Source: Burkholderiales bacterium UBA2463
Lineage (GTDB): Bacteria; Pseudomonadota; Gammaproteobacteria; Burkholderiales; Burkholderiaceae_A
DNA length: 64,000 nucleotides
Direction: 5' to 3'
Assembly (NCBI GenBank): GCA_002342295.1
Contig: DDPR01000010.1
Location: forward strand, 223,329 to 287,328
Below the pieces are notes generated by a model. It saw nothing but the letters and a program-made list of their open reading frames with translations, had not been told where the DNA came from and searched no databases. Shown in pieces: positions 33,913 through 42,088 of this stretch; position 1 is the stretch's first letter; the number at the start of each line of letters is the position of its first letter. Both the position numbers and the translations under genes were made by a program.

Positions 33913-34836
33913 TCAACGCAAATACTGAAACAAATTAAGCTGCGAAATCTTTGCAAAGCCCGACTGGCTGGCCTCAAGCGCCAACATCTGCTTTTGCATC
34001 TTGGTCACCGCCTCGGTGTAGTCCAAGTCCTCGGCGTTACTCAGAATGGTCTTGAGCTGCAGCTTGGTTTCATCGAGCACCGCGCGCTGGCCCTGAATCA
34101 CGTTGGTGTCTGAGCCCACTCGCGCAACACTCAAGCTCACGCTCTGCGAGAGGTTGTCAATCTCAGAAATGCCCCGGTTCATCTTGGTCCGATCGGAACT
34201 TCGAACCGCATCCACCAGATCCTGAACGCTCTGAAAGAAGCTCACACCCTGCTGGGAGCCATCGTCTGCAGTTCGAACCACTCGGCTAAAGACCTGTGTG
34301 CCGGTGCGATTGCCCTGAATCTGGCGCTGGTCACCCACCTCCACCATGTTCACGGTCTCATCACCCTGATAAACGATGTTGCCATTGGCATCTGCACCAA
34401 AGGCGGGCGTTGTCACGCGCGAACCACTGAACAAATAGGCCCCATTCTCATCGCGCGTATTGGCAAAGGAGAGCAGGTCCTGCTGCAAGCCCTGCATCTC
34501 AATGGCCAGCGCCTCCCGGTCCTTTGCTCCATAGGTGTCGTTTGATGCCTGAACGGCAAGCTCCTTAAGGCGAGTTAACACGTCGCTCACACCCCCGAGG
34601 GCGCTCTCCTCTTTTTTCAGGCGGTTCTCTGTGCTCTGGATAGAGGTCTCAAAACTGTCTTGGCGGGCAAGAACGCTCTTGATTCGCTGAATGGCCGTTG
34701 CATCGTCAGGTGCGTCGCTGGGACTTAGAACCTTTTTTCCAGCAGAGAGCTGCGCCTGAGACTGCGCAAGGCTCGTCTGGCTATTGGTCATCTGGGTCAC
34801 AGCCCGGTCAAAGAGGTAGCTCGTCGAGATCTTCAT
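33913..34836 (-). CDS. flgL: Hook-filament junction protein FlgL (HAP3)
   Basis: Joins FlgK to the filament. 307 residues, normal size, unlike its neighbour FlgK. Flagellin-like ends: MKISTSYLFDRAVTQMTNSQ with LSAGKKVLSPSDAPDDATAI, and a C-terminal helix LDYTEAVTKMQKQMLALEAS. The ATG is four bases after the flgK stop, so it is translationally linked to flgK. Confidence 0.95.
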   Translation of the reverse strand: MKISTSYLFDRAVTQMTNSQTSLAQSQAQLSAGKKVLSPSDAPDDATAIQRIKSVLARQDSFETSIQSTENRLKKEESALGGVSDVLTRLKELAVQASNDTYGAKDREALAIEMQGLQQDLLSFANTRDENGAYLFSGSRVTTPAFGADANGNIVYQGDETVNMVEVGDQRQIQGNRTGTQVFSRVVRTADDGSQQGVSFFQSVQDLVDAVRSSDRTKMNRGISEIDNLSQSVSLSVARVGSDTNVIQGQRAVLDETKLQLKTILSNAEDLDYTEAVTKMQKQMLALEASQSGFAKISQLNLFQYLR

Positions 34837-34840
34837 GGCG

Positions 34841-37800
34841 TTAACGAATTCCTAAGATGGAATCAAAGAGGGTGCTGGCGGTCTGCATTACCTTGGCAGA
34901 GGCCTGATAGGCCTGCTGATAGCGAATGAGGTCGGCTGCCTCCTGGTCCAGACTCACGCCTGAGACCTGGTCTCTGGCCTGCACCGCCTGATCCTTCACC
35001 ACGGTGAGCGCCTTCTGGGCAATACCCGCCTGAAACGACACGTTGCCCGCATCGGACACCGACTTGCTATACGCCTCAGAGAGCGTGAGGCCCGTGCCAT
35101 CACTTGCGCCCACAACTCGCTTACTCTGCAAAGCAGATAGTCGAATGGCGTTGCCGTTGTTTCCCACGCCGTCTTGGTCACCATCAACCGTGAACTCATC
35201 GCCCGCCACAGGGGGAATGTCCAAGGTGAGCTTCACCCCACGGTAGAGAATGCCTTGCGCTGCGTCATAGCTGCGATCGGCCACCACGCTGCCGGTGGTC
35301 TTATCAATAATCTGGAAACGATCTGGCGCCGTGAACACCACATTAAAGGGCTCGGCACGCAGGCTCTGAACGGGGTCACGCGAGCCCTGCGTATAGGTGG
35401 CATTAAGCTTGAAGTGGGCAGCCGAGTTCGTGCTGGTTGCAAAGACGTAGAGATCCTCTTTGACTTCGCCCTTGAGGTAGACCCCAGTGCGAAGTCCCAG
35501 CTTTGCAAGGCTCGTGCTCGTGCCGCTCGCACCCAAAGAGAGACGAATCTCTGAGTCTTCGGGCTTGGCATCGCTTTCCGTAGCAATCTTCTGGGTGAGC
35601 GTGAGGGTCTTGCCGCCCGAGGCTAGCGTGTTCACATTCACGGTTGTGTTGCTGCTCACCCCTCTGAGCCAGTCGCGAATCTTGGTGGCCACATCATCAC
35701 CAGGAGAGACACTCAGGGCAGGTAGGGGCTTGCCGTTCAAAATGAGCTCGCCATCCTTAAAGAGCTGGGTCGTGCCGGTTGCGCCAGCGGTCAGAGTTGC
35801 CTGTGGAAGGGCAAAGGTTGTCACGGAGGCTGGGAGCGTCTTCACACTCCCCACCACGTGATCCTCATTCAGCTGCGGGATGCTCTGCACGGAGGCCTTG
35901 ACGCCATAGAACACATCCATGCCCCGATAGGTCTCTTTGCCCGTGCCGTTGAGATACTGGGCGGAATAGCTCGAGCCCTGCGCGAAGTCCACGCCTGCGC
36001 GCTTGGCACTCGCCAACAAGGTCTCGCCGGCCTGGTCGATGAGGGCTGCCTTTTCATCCTCGGTGAGCGTCCGACCAAGGGCTGCCTGCTGCGCGCTAAT
36101 AAGGGCATCGGCCATCTCGCGGCCTGCCAGATGGCGTCCATCTCGGGTGAGGACTTGCAGATCGGTGGGGTTCACCCCCACCTCATCGAGGTAAAGCACC
36201 ACATCACGGTAGCCTGCGGGCACCACGGTCAGGGGCGTGGCCGGAACACGATTAAACGCAATACCGTTATCTGGGATGTCGCTGTTTTGAAGGATCTTGC
36301 CGTCTTCGCCCTTCACAAGGTTTAGCGCAATGGCTGCATCCTTGGGGTAAGACTCTGGAGCCTCTGTGAGGTCCGCGTTGGCCTTGCCCGGATTAAATTG
36401 GCTCTCAATGACGCGAAAGCGAGAGGCTGCTGCGACTCGGCCCGGATCGGTCTGGGCAAGCTGAATGCCCGCTGCAGAGGAGTTCTTAATGCGCAGATAC
36501 AGCGTCTCTCCATCGCGGGGGCTGCCACTAAAGTCGATGGTGATGCCGTTAAGAGTAGCGCTCGATGTACCCTGAGCCACCTCTCCAGTTGCCGTGTCTG
36601 TCACCGTCCACTGGCCGCGCTCCACCGAGCCCGCGACCATGCCGTCTTTGCTGGTGGTGCTCACCTCGAGGCTGTAGGAGGCCAGAATGTCGCTTGAAAC
36701 CACGAGCTGGTTGCCCACGCCGTTGGTCACTTTAATCTGGCGTCCAAACGCGCCATCAAGAGATGCGCCATTGCCCCCATCCAGAAATTGGCGAAGCTGC
36801 GTCTGGACATCGTTGACATTAAGTGCGCTTCCGGCGGGTAGGCTTGCGCCAGTCTGGTCTCGACCAGTGAGCGCAAATGAGCGGGTTGCGCCGTTAAAGC
36901 TCACATTAATCTGATCGCCCACCTTGTAGCTGCCCGACAAGGCAAGGATGTTGAGCTGGCCGGCATTGGCCGAGTAGTCCAGCCGAAGGGTGCTGTTGGA
37001 AAAGCGAGAGAGATCGGTGAGCGCTGCCGAGACATTGGTCTTGCTGCTACCGAGCGGGTCGGACACGCTGAACTGCGGATCAATCTTAAAGAGATCAAGA
37101 CCATCTCGACCCAGCAGATCTACGCCCTGGCGGTGGATGGTGTTGGCCTCGGTGACGAGCGTGCGCGCTAGGTTATCGAGGTCATCCAAAACCGGCTGCA
37201 AAAGCTGGCTGCGAAAGTTTAGAAGCCCCGAAATACTGCCGCCAGAAAAGCCGGTGAGGGGCTCTGGGTTTGGTGACGATGCGTTTAGCACAAGGTCAGT
37301 CTTGCCCACCGAGGAGTCGTTAAAGACTGCGGTGAGAGGATTGGCGCCGTCCACGGTCACCAGGAAGCCTTGGTTCGCAGAGGCTCCAATGCTGACTGCC
37401 ACCTGGCCGTTCGAGGACTCGGTCACGCGAATCTTTGCAAGCGCAGACATATCTCGTAGCAGCTGATCGCGCTGATCCATGAGCGCGGGAGGCTGGCGAT
37501 CGAGAATCTTGGTCTTAGAGAGCTGCACGTTCACGGCCGAGAGCTGATCGGCTAGGCCGTTGAGCTTTGAGACCTGCGAATTAATGTTGTCTCGGGTCTC
37601 TTGGTCAATAAGTCCCAGCTGCGAATTCACGGTCTGAAAACGCTGAGCCAGAGAATCTGACTTACTCAGAAACTGATCGCGCAGGGTTACAGACGAGGCG
37701 TCCGTGGCCAACTGGCGAGCGGCATCGAAAAACTGATCGAAGGCCGAGAGCATGCCCACGTCTTGGTTACCCACAATGTCCACCACGCGATTGGCGTAAC

Positions 37801-38068
37801 TCACCATGGGCTCTTGGGTGCTAAGTTCGGTGGTCGCGTTGCGAAGGCTGCTCTCAATAAAGTTGTCGTAGAGGCGCTTAACGCCCGTGACACTTGAGCC
37901 CGTGCCCATGAAGCTCGTACCAAACTCCTGGGGTCGGTTCTCCACCATGCCCGTGTCTTGACGGGTGTAGCCCGTGCTATCGACGTTGGCAATGTTGTTA
38001 GAGACCGTTCCCAGCGCTCGCTGGTAGGCCGCAACGGCCGATCCGGCAATGGCAACAAGGTCGCTCAT
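34841..38068 (-). CDS. flgK: Giant hook-filament junction protein FlgK (HAP1)
   Basis: First junction protein between hook and filament. 1075 residues, roughly twice the usual size. The N-terminal part is canonical (LVAIAGSAVAAYQRALGTVS, NNIANVDSTGYTRQ), as is the C-terminal helix (LIRYQQAYQASAKVMQTAST). About 550 extra residues form a surface domain in the middle, rich in beta patterns (FVLVDG-like turns, QVLTRDGRHLAGREMADALI, VVLYLDEVGVNPTDL). It is the first part of the filament seen by the outside, and its enlargement parallels that of FlgE and the larger flagellin. Confidence 0.95.
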   Translation of the reverse strand: MSDLVAIAGSAVAAYQRALGTVSNNIANVDSTGYTRQDTGMVENRPQEFGTSFMGTGSSVTGVKRLYDNFIESSLRNATTELSTQEPMVSYANRVVDIVGNQDVGMLSAFDQFFDAARQLATDASSVTLRDQFLSKSDSLAQRFQTVNSQLGLIDQETRDNINSQVSKLNGLADQLSAVNVQLSKTKILDRQPPALMDQRDQLLRDMSALAKIRVTESSNGQVAVSIGASANQGFLVTVDGANPLTAVFNDSSVGKTDLVLNASSPNPEPLTGFSGGSISGLLNFRSQLLQPVLDDLDNLARTLVTEANTIHRQGVDLLGRDGLDLFKIDPQFSVSDPLGSSKTNVSAALTDLSRFSNSTLRLDYSANAGQLNILALSGSYKVGDQINVSFNGATRSFALTGRDQTGASLPAGSALNVNDVQTQLRQFLDGGNGASLDGAFGRQIKVTNGVGNQLVVSSDILASYSLEVSTTSKDGMVAGSVERGQWTVTDTATGEVAQGTSSATLNGITIDFSGSPRDGETLYLRIKNSSAAGIQLAQTDPGRVAAASRFRVIESQFNPGKANADLTEAPESYPKDAAIALNLVKGEDGKILQNSDIPDNGIAFNRVPATPLTVVPAGYRDVVLYLDEVGVNPTDLQVLTRDGRHLAGREMADALISAQQAALGRTLTEDEKAALIDQAGETLLASAKRAGVDFAQGSSYSAQYLNGTGKETYRGMDVFYGVKASVQSIPQLNEDHVVGSVKTLPASVTTFALPQATLTAGATGTTQLFKDGELILNGKPLPALSVSPGDDVATKIRDWLRGVSSNTTVNVNTLASGGKTLTLTQKIATESDAKPEDSEIRLSLGASGTSTSLAKLGLRTGVYLKGEVKEDLYVFATSTNSAAHFKLNATYTQGSRDPVQSLRAEPFNVVFTAPDRFQIIDKTTGSVVADRSYDAAQGILYRGVKLTLDIPPVAGDEFTVDGDQDGVGNNGNAIRLSALQSKRVVGASDGTGLTLSEAYSKSVSDAGNVSFQAGIAQKALTVVKDQAVQARDQVSGVSLDQEAADLIRYQQAYQASAKVMQTASTLFDSILGIR

Positions 38069-38081
38069 GGTCTATGGCTCC

Positions 38082-38630
38082 TTACTGTCCCTTGTTGCCG
38101 GCCGTGGTCGTGGACACCACGAGGCGGTCTCTCTGTAGCGGCATGCGAGCCTTGTCCTGCGGCAACTTCATGCCGGCATCGGCACCCTCTGGCCGCAGGG
38201 TCATGGGCACCTGGTCGAGATGCAGGGGCAGACCCTTGGCGCGAGAGGCAAGCATCTCAGCAGAGCTTGGCGCGCCCGACTGATTGCGCTCTATGGCCTT
38301 CACCATGGTGTCTGCCAGGCCAAGTCCGCCGCGTTTGGCCATCTGACGTGCAACCTCTTGGTCAAAAAGGCCCTCATAAGTCTTGGTGGCATTGGAGCCC
38401 ATGAGGTCACCCTCCTCGTTTGAGGCGCTGGCCTCCCTCATGGTCTTGAGCATCATCTGCAAGAAAATGGCTTCGAACTGCTCGGCTGCCTTTCGAACTG
38501 CAGCCTTGTCTTGTGATGCGTCTGTTCGGCTGCCTTTGGCCTTCAGCTCAGCCAGACCCGCAAAGTCAAATGCCGACTGAGGATCAGCCGGCAGGGATGC
38601 GGGAGAAGAAGGAAGAAGAGGCTGGCTCAT
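38082..38630 (-). CDS. flgJ: FlgJ, rod-binding domain only
   Basis: Rod-cap/chaperone protein. 182 residues: the conserved N-terminal rod-binding domain (KAAEQFEAIFLQMMLKTMRE, then YEGLFDQEVARQMAKRGGLG) is complete, but the C-terminal glucosaminidase domain of enteric FlgJ (~150 further residues) is missing; the tail is a short disordered Lys/Arg/Pro segment. A separate peptidoglycan-cleaving protein upstream of flgB in the same locus probably supplies the missing activity. Confidence 0.92.
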   Translation of the reverse strand: MSQPLLPSSPASLPADPQSAFDFAGLAELKAKGSRTDASQDKAAVRKAAEQFEAIFLQMMLKTMREASASNEEGDLMGSNATKTYEGLFDQEVARQMAKRGGLGLADTMVKAIERNQSGAPSSAEMLASRAKGLPLHLDQVPMTLRPEGADAGMKLPQDKARMPLQRDRLVVSTTTAGNKGQ

Positions 38631-38632
38631 CT

Positions 38633-39760
38633 TTAAATCACCACCAGCTCCGCACGAAGGCTGCCCGCACTCTTGAGCGCCTCAAGAATGGCAATGAGTG
38701 CCGAAGGCGTGGCACCCACCTGATTCACGGCATCCACAATCTGGCGAAGGTCCACACCCGGCTGGAAGAGGAACATGGGCTTGTTGGGCTCATTCACAGC
38801 AATGTCTGCGTTCTGAACCGGCGTGGTGGTGCCTTGGCCGAGCGCGTTGGGCTGGCTCACCTCGTTGGTGGCTGTGACAGTGACCGAGATGGTGCCGTGG
38901 GCAACCGCGGCAGCAGTCACCTTCACATTGCGGCTAATCACCACCGTGCCGGTTCTGGAATTCACCACCACCCGAGCAGGCGGCTCACCAGGCGTGATGT
39001 TGAGGTTTTCTACCATGCTCATGAAAGCCACACGCTGACCCGTGTCTTGCGGGGCGCGAATGGCCACCGAGACGCCATCGAGCGCCTTGGCTGTGCCCTC
39101 ACCAAAGGTCTGGTTCACAGCGTTCACCACCGCATTGGTGGTGGTGAAGTCAGAGCTGTTCACGTTCAAAAGAACCATCTCGGCGGTATCGAAGGGAGTG
39201 GCCACTGAGCGCTCGACTATGGCGCCCGAAGGAATGCGCGCGGATGTGGGAACGCCCACCGTCACCTTGGAGCCGGCAGCCTCTTCGCTCACGCCCGTGG
39301 CTGTGAGTGCGCCCTGCGCCAGTGCGTACACCTGGCCGTCCACACCGCGAAGGCTGGTGAGGATGAGGTTGCCACCGCGAAGGCTCTTGGCCTTTCCAAT
39401 GGCAGACACATTCACATCAATGCGCTGACCGGGCTTGGCAAAGCCAGGAATTTCTGCAGTCACCATCACCGCAGCGACGTTCTTTACATCGAGCTTGCCA
39501 CTTGCAGCCGCGTCAAAGTCGCTGATCGAGCCATCGACGTTTACGCCCAGTCTGCTGAGCATGGCCCGCATGGTGCTTGCAGTGACCGAGACGTCTGCGC
39601 CGTCTCCGGTCCCCTCAAGGCCCACCACCAGGCCGTATCCGAGCAGCTGGTTAGCGCGCATGCTTGCCACCGAAGAAATATCTTTAATTCGGTCAGCCTG
39701 AGCCGATACACCGATTAGGGTGAGTGCGAGCAGAGCAAGGGTGCGCAAAAAAAATTTCAT
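38633..39760 (-). CDS. flgI: Flagellar P-ring protein FlgI
   Basis: Periplasmic ring subunit, bushing for the rod in the peptidoglycan layer. 375 residues from the ATG at 39760 (MKFFLRTLALLALTLIGVSA, a signal peptide). An open frame continues upstream through flgH but this start, one base after the flgH stop, gives the normal protein. Seen: RIKDISSVASMRANQLLGYG, VVGLEGTGDG, and the late PGVDLRQIVDAVNQVGATPS, all family hallmarks. Confidence 0.95.
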   Translation of the reverse strand: MKFFLRTLALLALTLIGVSAQADRIKDISSVASMRANQLLGYGLVVGLEGTGDGADVSVTASTMRAMLSRLGVNVDGSISDFDAAASGKLDVKNVAAVMVTAEIPGFAKPGQRIDVNVSAIGKAKSLRGGNLILTSLRGVDGQVYALAQGALTATGVSEEAAGSKVTVGVPTSARIPSGAIVERSVATPFDTAEMVLLNVNSSDFTTTNAVVNAVNQTFGEGTAKALDGVSVAIRAPQDTGQRVAFMSMVENLNITPGEPPARVVVNSRTGTVVISRNVKVTAAAVAHGTISVTVTATNEVSQPNALGQGTTTPVQNADIAVNEPNKPMFLFQPGVDLRQIVDAVNQVGATPSALIAILEALKSAGSLRAELVVI

Positions 39761-39761
39761 C

Positions 39762-40448
39762 TTAGAAAGGCCAGAAGCGATAGAGCAGATCAAGACCCCA
39801 CGGCGTGCGACTTGCATTGGCAAGGTCACCCGTTCCTGTGTAAGCAATCTGGGCATTGGCCAGTCGCTTAGAGAACACCGTGCCGCTCGGAGAGATGTCC
39901 TCAGGGCGAACAATTCCCGCCACCCGCATGGTCTCTCCGCCCTCAGTCAGGTCGAGCACCTTCTCGCCCCGAACGACGAGGTTGCCGTTTGCAAGCACCT
40001 GGGTGACGGTGACCGCAATAGAGCCGGTGATGGTCATGTTCTGCTCGGCCGCACCTGTAGCCTTGCTGCTGAGCTTATCGCCGCTCACGTTTAAACCCTT
40101 GGTGGCACCCGGAAACGGCAGCTTCGGGATGAGAGCGGCTGCCGTGGCATTTGCGCTCTCGCGGGCACTCGAGAGGTTGTTATTGCGCTTGGCGTTGGGC
40201 GCCTCATCAAGCATCACGGTAATGATGTCGCCCACCTTGTAGTCGTGTTTGCGACCAAACCAGTTGTCGTTGCGGCCCCCGTTGTAAATAGATCCACTGG
40301 TGGCCACGGGGTTGTCCACGGGCAGCTCCAGCACGGGAGCAAATTCCTTGGGTGACATGCGCGCGGTCTGCTGGGTGGCGCACCCGCTCAAAGCGAGCAT
40401 CACAGCACACACCACCACACCGCAAGAGCGAGGGAGATCAAACTTCAT
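39762..40448 (-). CDS. flgH: Flagellar L-ring lipoprotein FlgH
   Basis: Outer-membrane ring subunit. 228 residues with lipoprotein signal (VVCAVMLALSGC). Family segments: GSIYNGGRNDNWFGRKHDYK, VGDIITVMLDE, and the C-terminal LANAQIAYTGTGDLANASRT ending in aromatic F-W-P-F. flgI follows with a one-base gap. Confidence 0.96.
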   Translation of the reverse strand: MKFDLPRSCGVVVCAVMLALSGCATQQTARMSPKEFAPVLELPVDNPVATSGSIYNGGRNDNWFGRKHDYKVGDIITVMLDEAPNAKRNNNLSSARESANATAAALIPKLPFPGATKGLNVSGDKLSSKATGAAEQNMTITGSIAVTVTQVLANGNLVVRGEKVLDLTEGGETMRVAGIVRPEDISPSGTVFSKRLANAQIAYTGTGDLANASRTPWGLDLLYRFWPF

Positions 40449-40463
40449 GGGCCAGTCCTCGCT

Positions 40464-41249
40464 TTACAGGTTCTGATTAATAAATCTCAGCATGCCGTCA
40501 ACGGCTGAGATGCTCTTGGAGTTCACTTCATAGGCGCGCTGGGTCTCGATCATGTTGACCATCTCCTCGACCACGCTCACGTTGGAGGCCTCGAGCATGC
40601 CTTGACGAAGAAAGCCCGCGCCCTGAACGCCAGGAACAAGAACCTGGGGAGGGCCACTGGCTGCGGTCTGCTTGTAGAGGTTCTGGCCGATGGGCTGAAG
40701 CCCAGAAGCATTCACAAAGCGAGCCAGTGTGATCTGGCCGATCTGCTGCTGGCCACCGCCAGCCACGAGCTCGACGGTGACGATGCCATCACGACCTACT
40801 GTCACGGAGGAGGCATTCGCAGGAATAACAATGGCCGGCTGAAGAAGATCACCGTTGGCCGTGACGAGCTGGCCAGTGGCAGAGAGCTTAAAGCCACCGT
40901 CTCGAGAGTAGGCAAGTGTTCCGTCAGCCTGCGTGATTTGAAAGAAGCCAGGGCCGTCTACGGCAATGTCGAGGGCATTTTCAGTGTTGACCATGTTGCC
41001 CTGCGCGTGGATTTTTTCGTTGGCAAGAACGCGCGTACCGGTTCCGAGCATGAGGCCTGAAGGAGCCTGCGTGTTTGCGCCCGTCTGGCCACCGGCCTGA
41101 CGAACGTTTTGGTAGAGAAGATCTTCGAAGACCGCCCGATCTCGCTTAAAGCCCGTTGTATTGACGTTGGCGAGGTTGTTTGAAATGACGCCCATGCGTC
41201 GTTGCTGGGCATCTAGGCCGGTCTTGGCAATCCAGAGTGAGGCATCCAT
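40464..41249 (-). CDS. flgG: Distal rod protein FlgG
   Basis: Builds the distal rod through the P and L rings. 261 residues, typical. MDASLWIAKTGLDAQQRRMG and VISNNLANVNTTGFKRDRAV at the N-terminus, with the distinctive FlgG-only loop YQNVRQAGGQTGANTQAPSG; the C-terminal helix is EMVNMIETQRAYEVNSKSIS. The rod-length and straightness-related segment is intact. Confidence 0.96.
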   Translation of the reverse strand: MDASLWIAKTGLDAQQRRMGVISNNLANVNTTGFKRDRAVFEDLLYQNVRQAGGQTGANTQAPSGLMLGTGTRVLANEKIHAQGNMVNTENALDIAVDGPGFFQITQADGTLAYSRDGGFKLSATGQLVTANGDLLQPAIVIPANASSVTVGRDGIVTVELVAGGGQQQIGQITLARFVNASGLQPIGQNLYKQTAASGPPQVLVPGVQGAGFLRQGMLEASNVSVVEEMVNMIETQRAYEVNSKSISAVDGMLRFINQNL

Positions 41250-41300
41250 GCGTGGCTCTCCTTAAGTTGCCATGAACTATGCAATTCGCGTGCCGGGGAT

Positions 41301-42068
41301 TTAGGCCTTCAGAAGCTGAGACCCTGACTCGTCAATCTCCTTGGCCTGCTTGATAAAGCGAATGCCCGACTCAAAAGAGCGCTCCGCGTCAATGAGGCCC
41401 ACGAGTGCCGTGATGGGATTCACAGAGCTGCCCTCAAGAGCGCCTTGGGTGAGCTTGGGTGAGTTGGGGCCCGTCGGAAAATCGCCAGGCTTTGGCTGCC
41501 CATTGACGAAGGGGTCAAAAAGGGTGTCTGTGCGGCGCACGAGCTGCATCTGGCTTGCATCTCGAAGCAGAATCTGACCAACCAAAACCTCCACCTGTGG
41601 GGCGGGCTGGGCCGGATCTTTCGCGTAGACCTGCCCGCGGTCCGTGATGTTGAATCCAAACCCCGCAGGAATAGATATGGGGGTGCCGCCCTCGCCGAGC
41701 ACTGCAAAGCCCTGGCCATTTTCAAGCACCCCCTGCTCGTTCAGACGCAGATCTCCTCTGCGAGTGAAGGCGGTGGCGCCATCTCGACCACGCACGCCCA
41801 TCACGGTCTTCTGCTGAAGGGCAATATCGGTGGGCTTTCCCGTAACGATGAGGGGGCCCGAATCAAGCTGAATGAAGTCTTTGGCCGCAATCTGAGGCGA
41901 AAAACGCGTGTCATAGCCGCTCCCCTCGGTCTTAATGGCCTCGTATGCCACCTCGTAACTGCGCTTAAAGCCGGTGGTTGTAATGTTGGCCACTTCGTTG
42001 GTGAGCACCTGGCGAGCAAGACGCCGCTCGTTAATGGCGTTCAGGGAGGTAAAGGCAAGACGATCCAT
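41301..42068 (-). CDS. flgF: Proximal rod protein FlgF
   Basis: Rod protein between FlgC and FlgG. 255 residues. N-terminal helix MDRLAFTSLNAINERRLARQ with VLTNEVANITTTGFKRSYEV is a diverged form of the usual SNNLANxxTxGFK signature; the C-terminal helix LVGLIDAERSFESGIRFIKQ ends the protein. Placed between flgE and flgG as usual. A 51-base gap to flgG has no obvious promoter. Confidence 0.92.
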   Translation of the reverse strand: MDRLAFTSLNAINERRLARQVLTNEVANITTTGFKRSYEVAYEAIKTEGSGYDTRFSPQIAAKDFIQLDSGPLIVTGKPTDIALQQKTVMGVRGRDGATAFTRRGDLRLNEQGVLENGQGFAVLGEGGTPISIPAGFGFNITDRGQVYAKDPAQPAPQVEVLVGQILLRDASQMQLVRRTDTLFDPFVNGQPKPGDFPTGPNSPKLTQGALEGSSVNPITALVGLIDAERSFESGIRFIKQAKEIDESGSQLLKA

Positions 42069-42088
42069 GGCGAAGTCTTATTTAGGCA

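Noticed and set aside
38069..38200. Possible sigma-28 site before flgK
   Set aside because: GCCGATGC is present but the -35 part (GACCCTGC) does not match. flgK and flgL are taken as part of the flgB operon.
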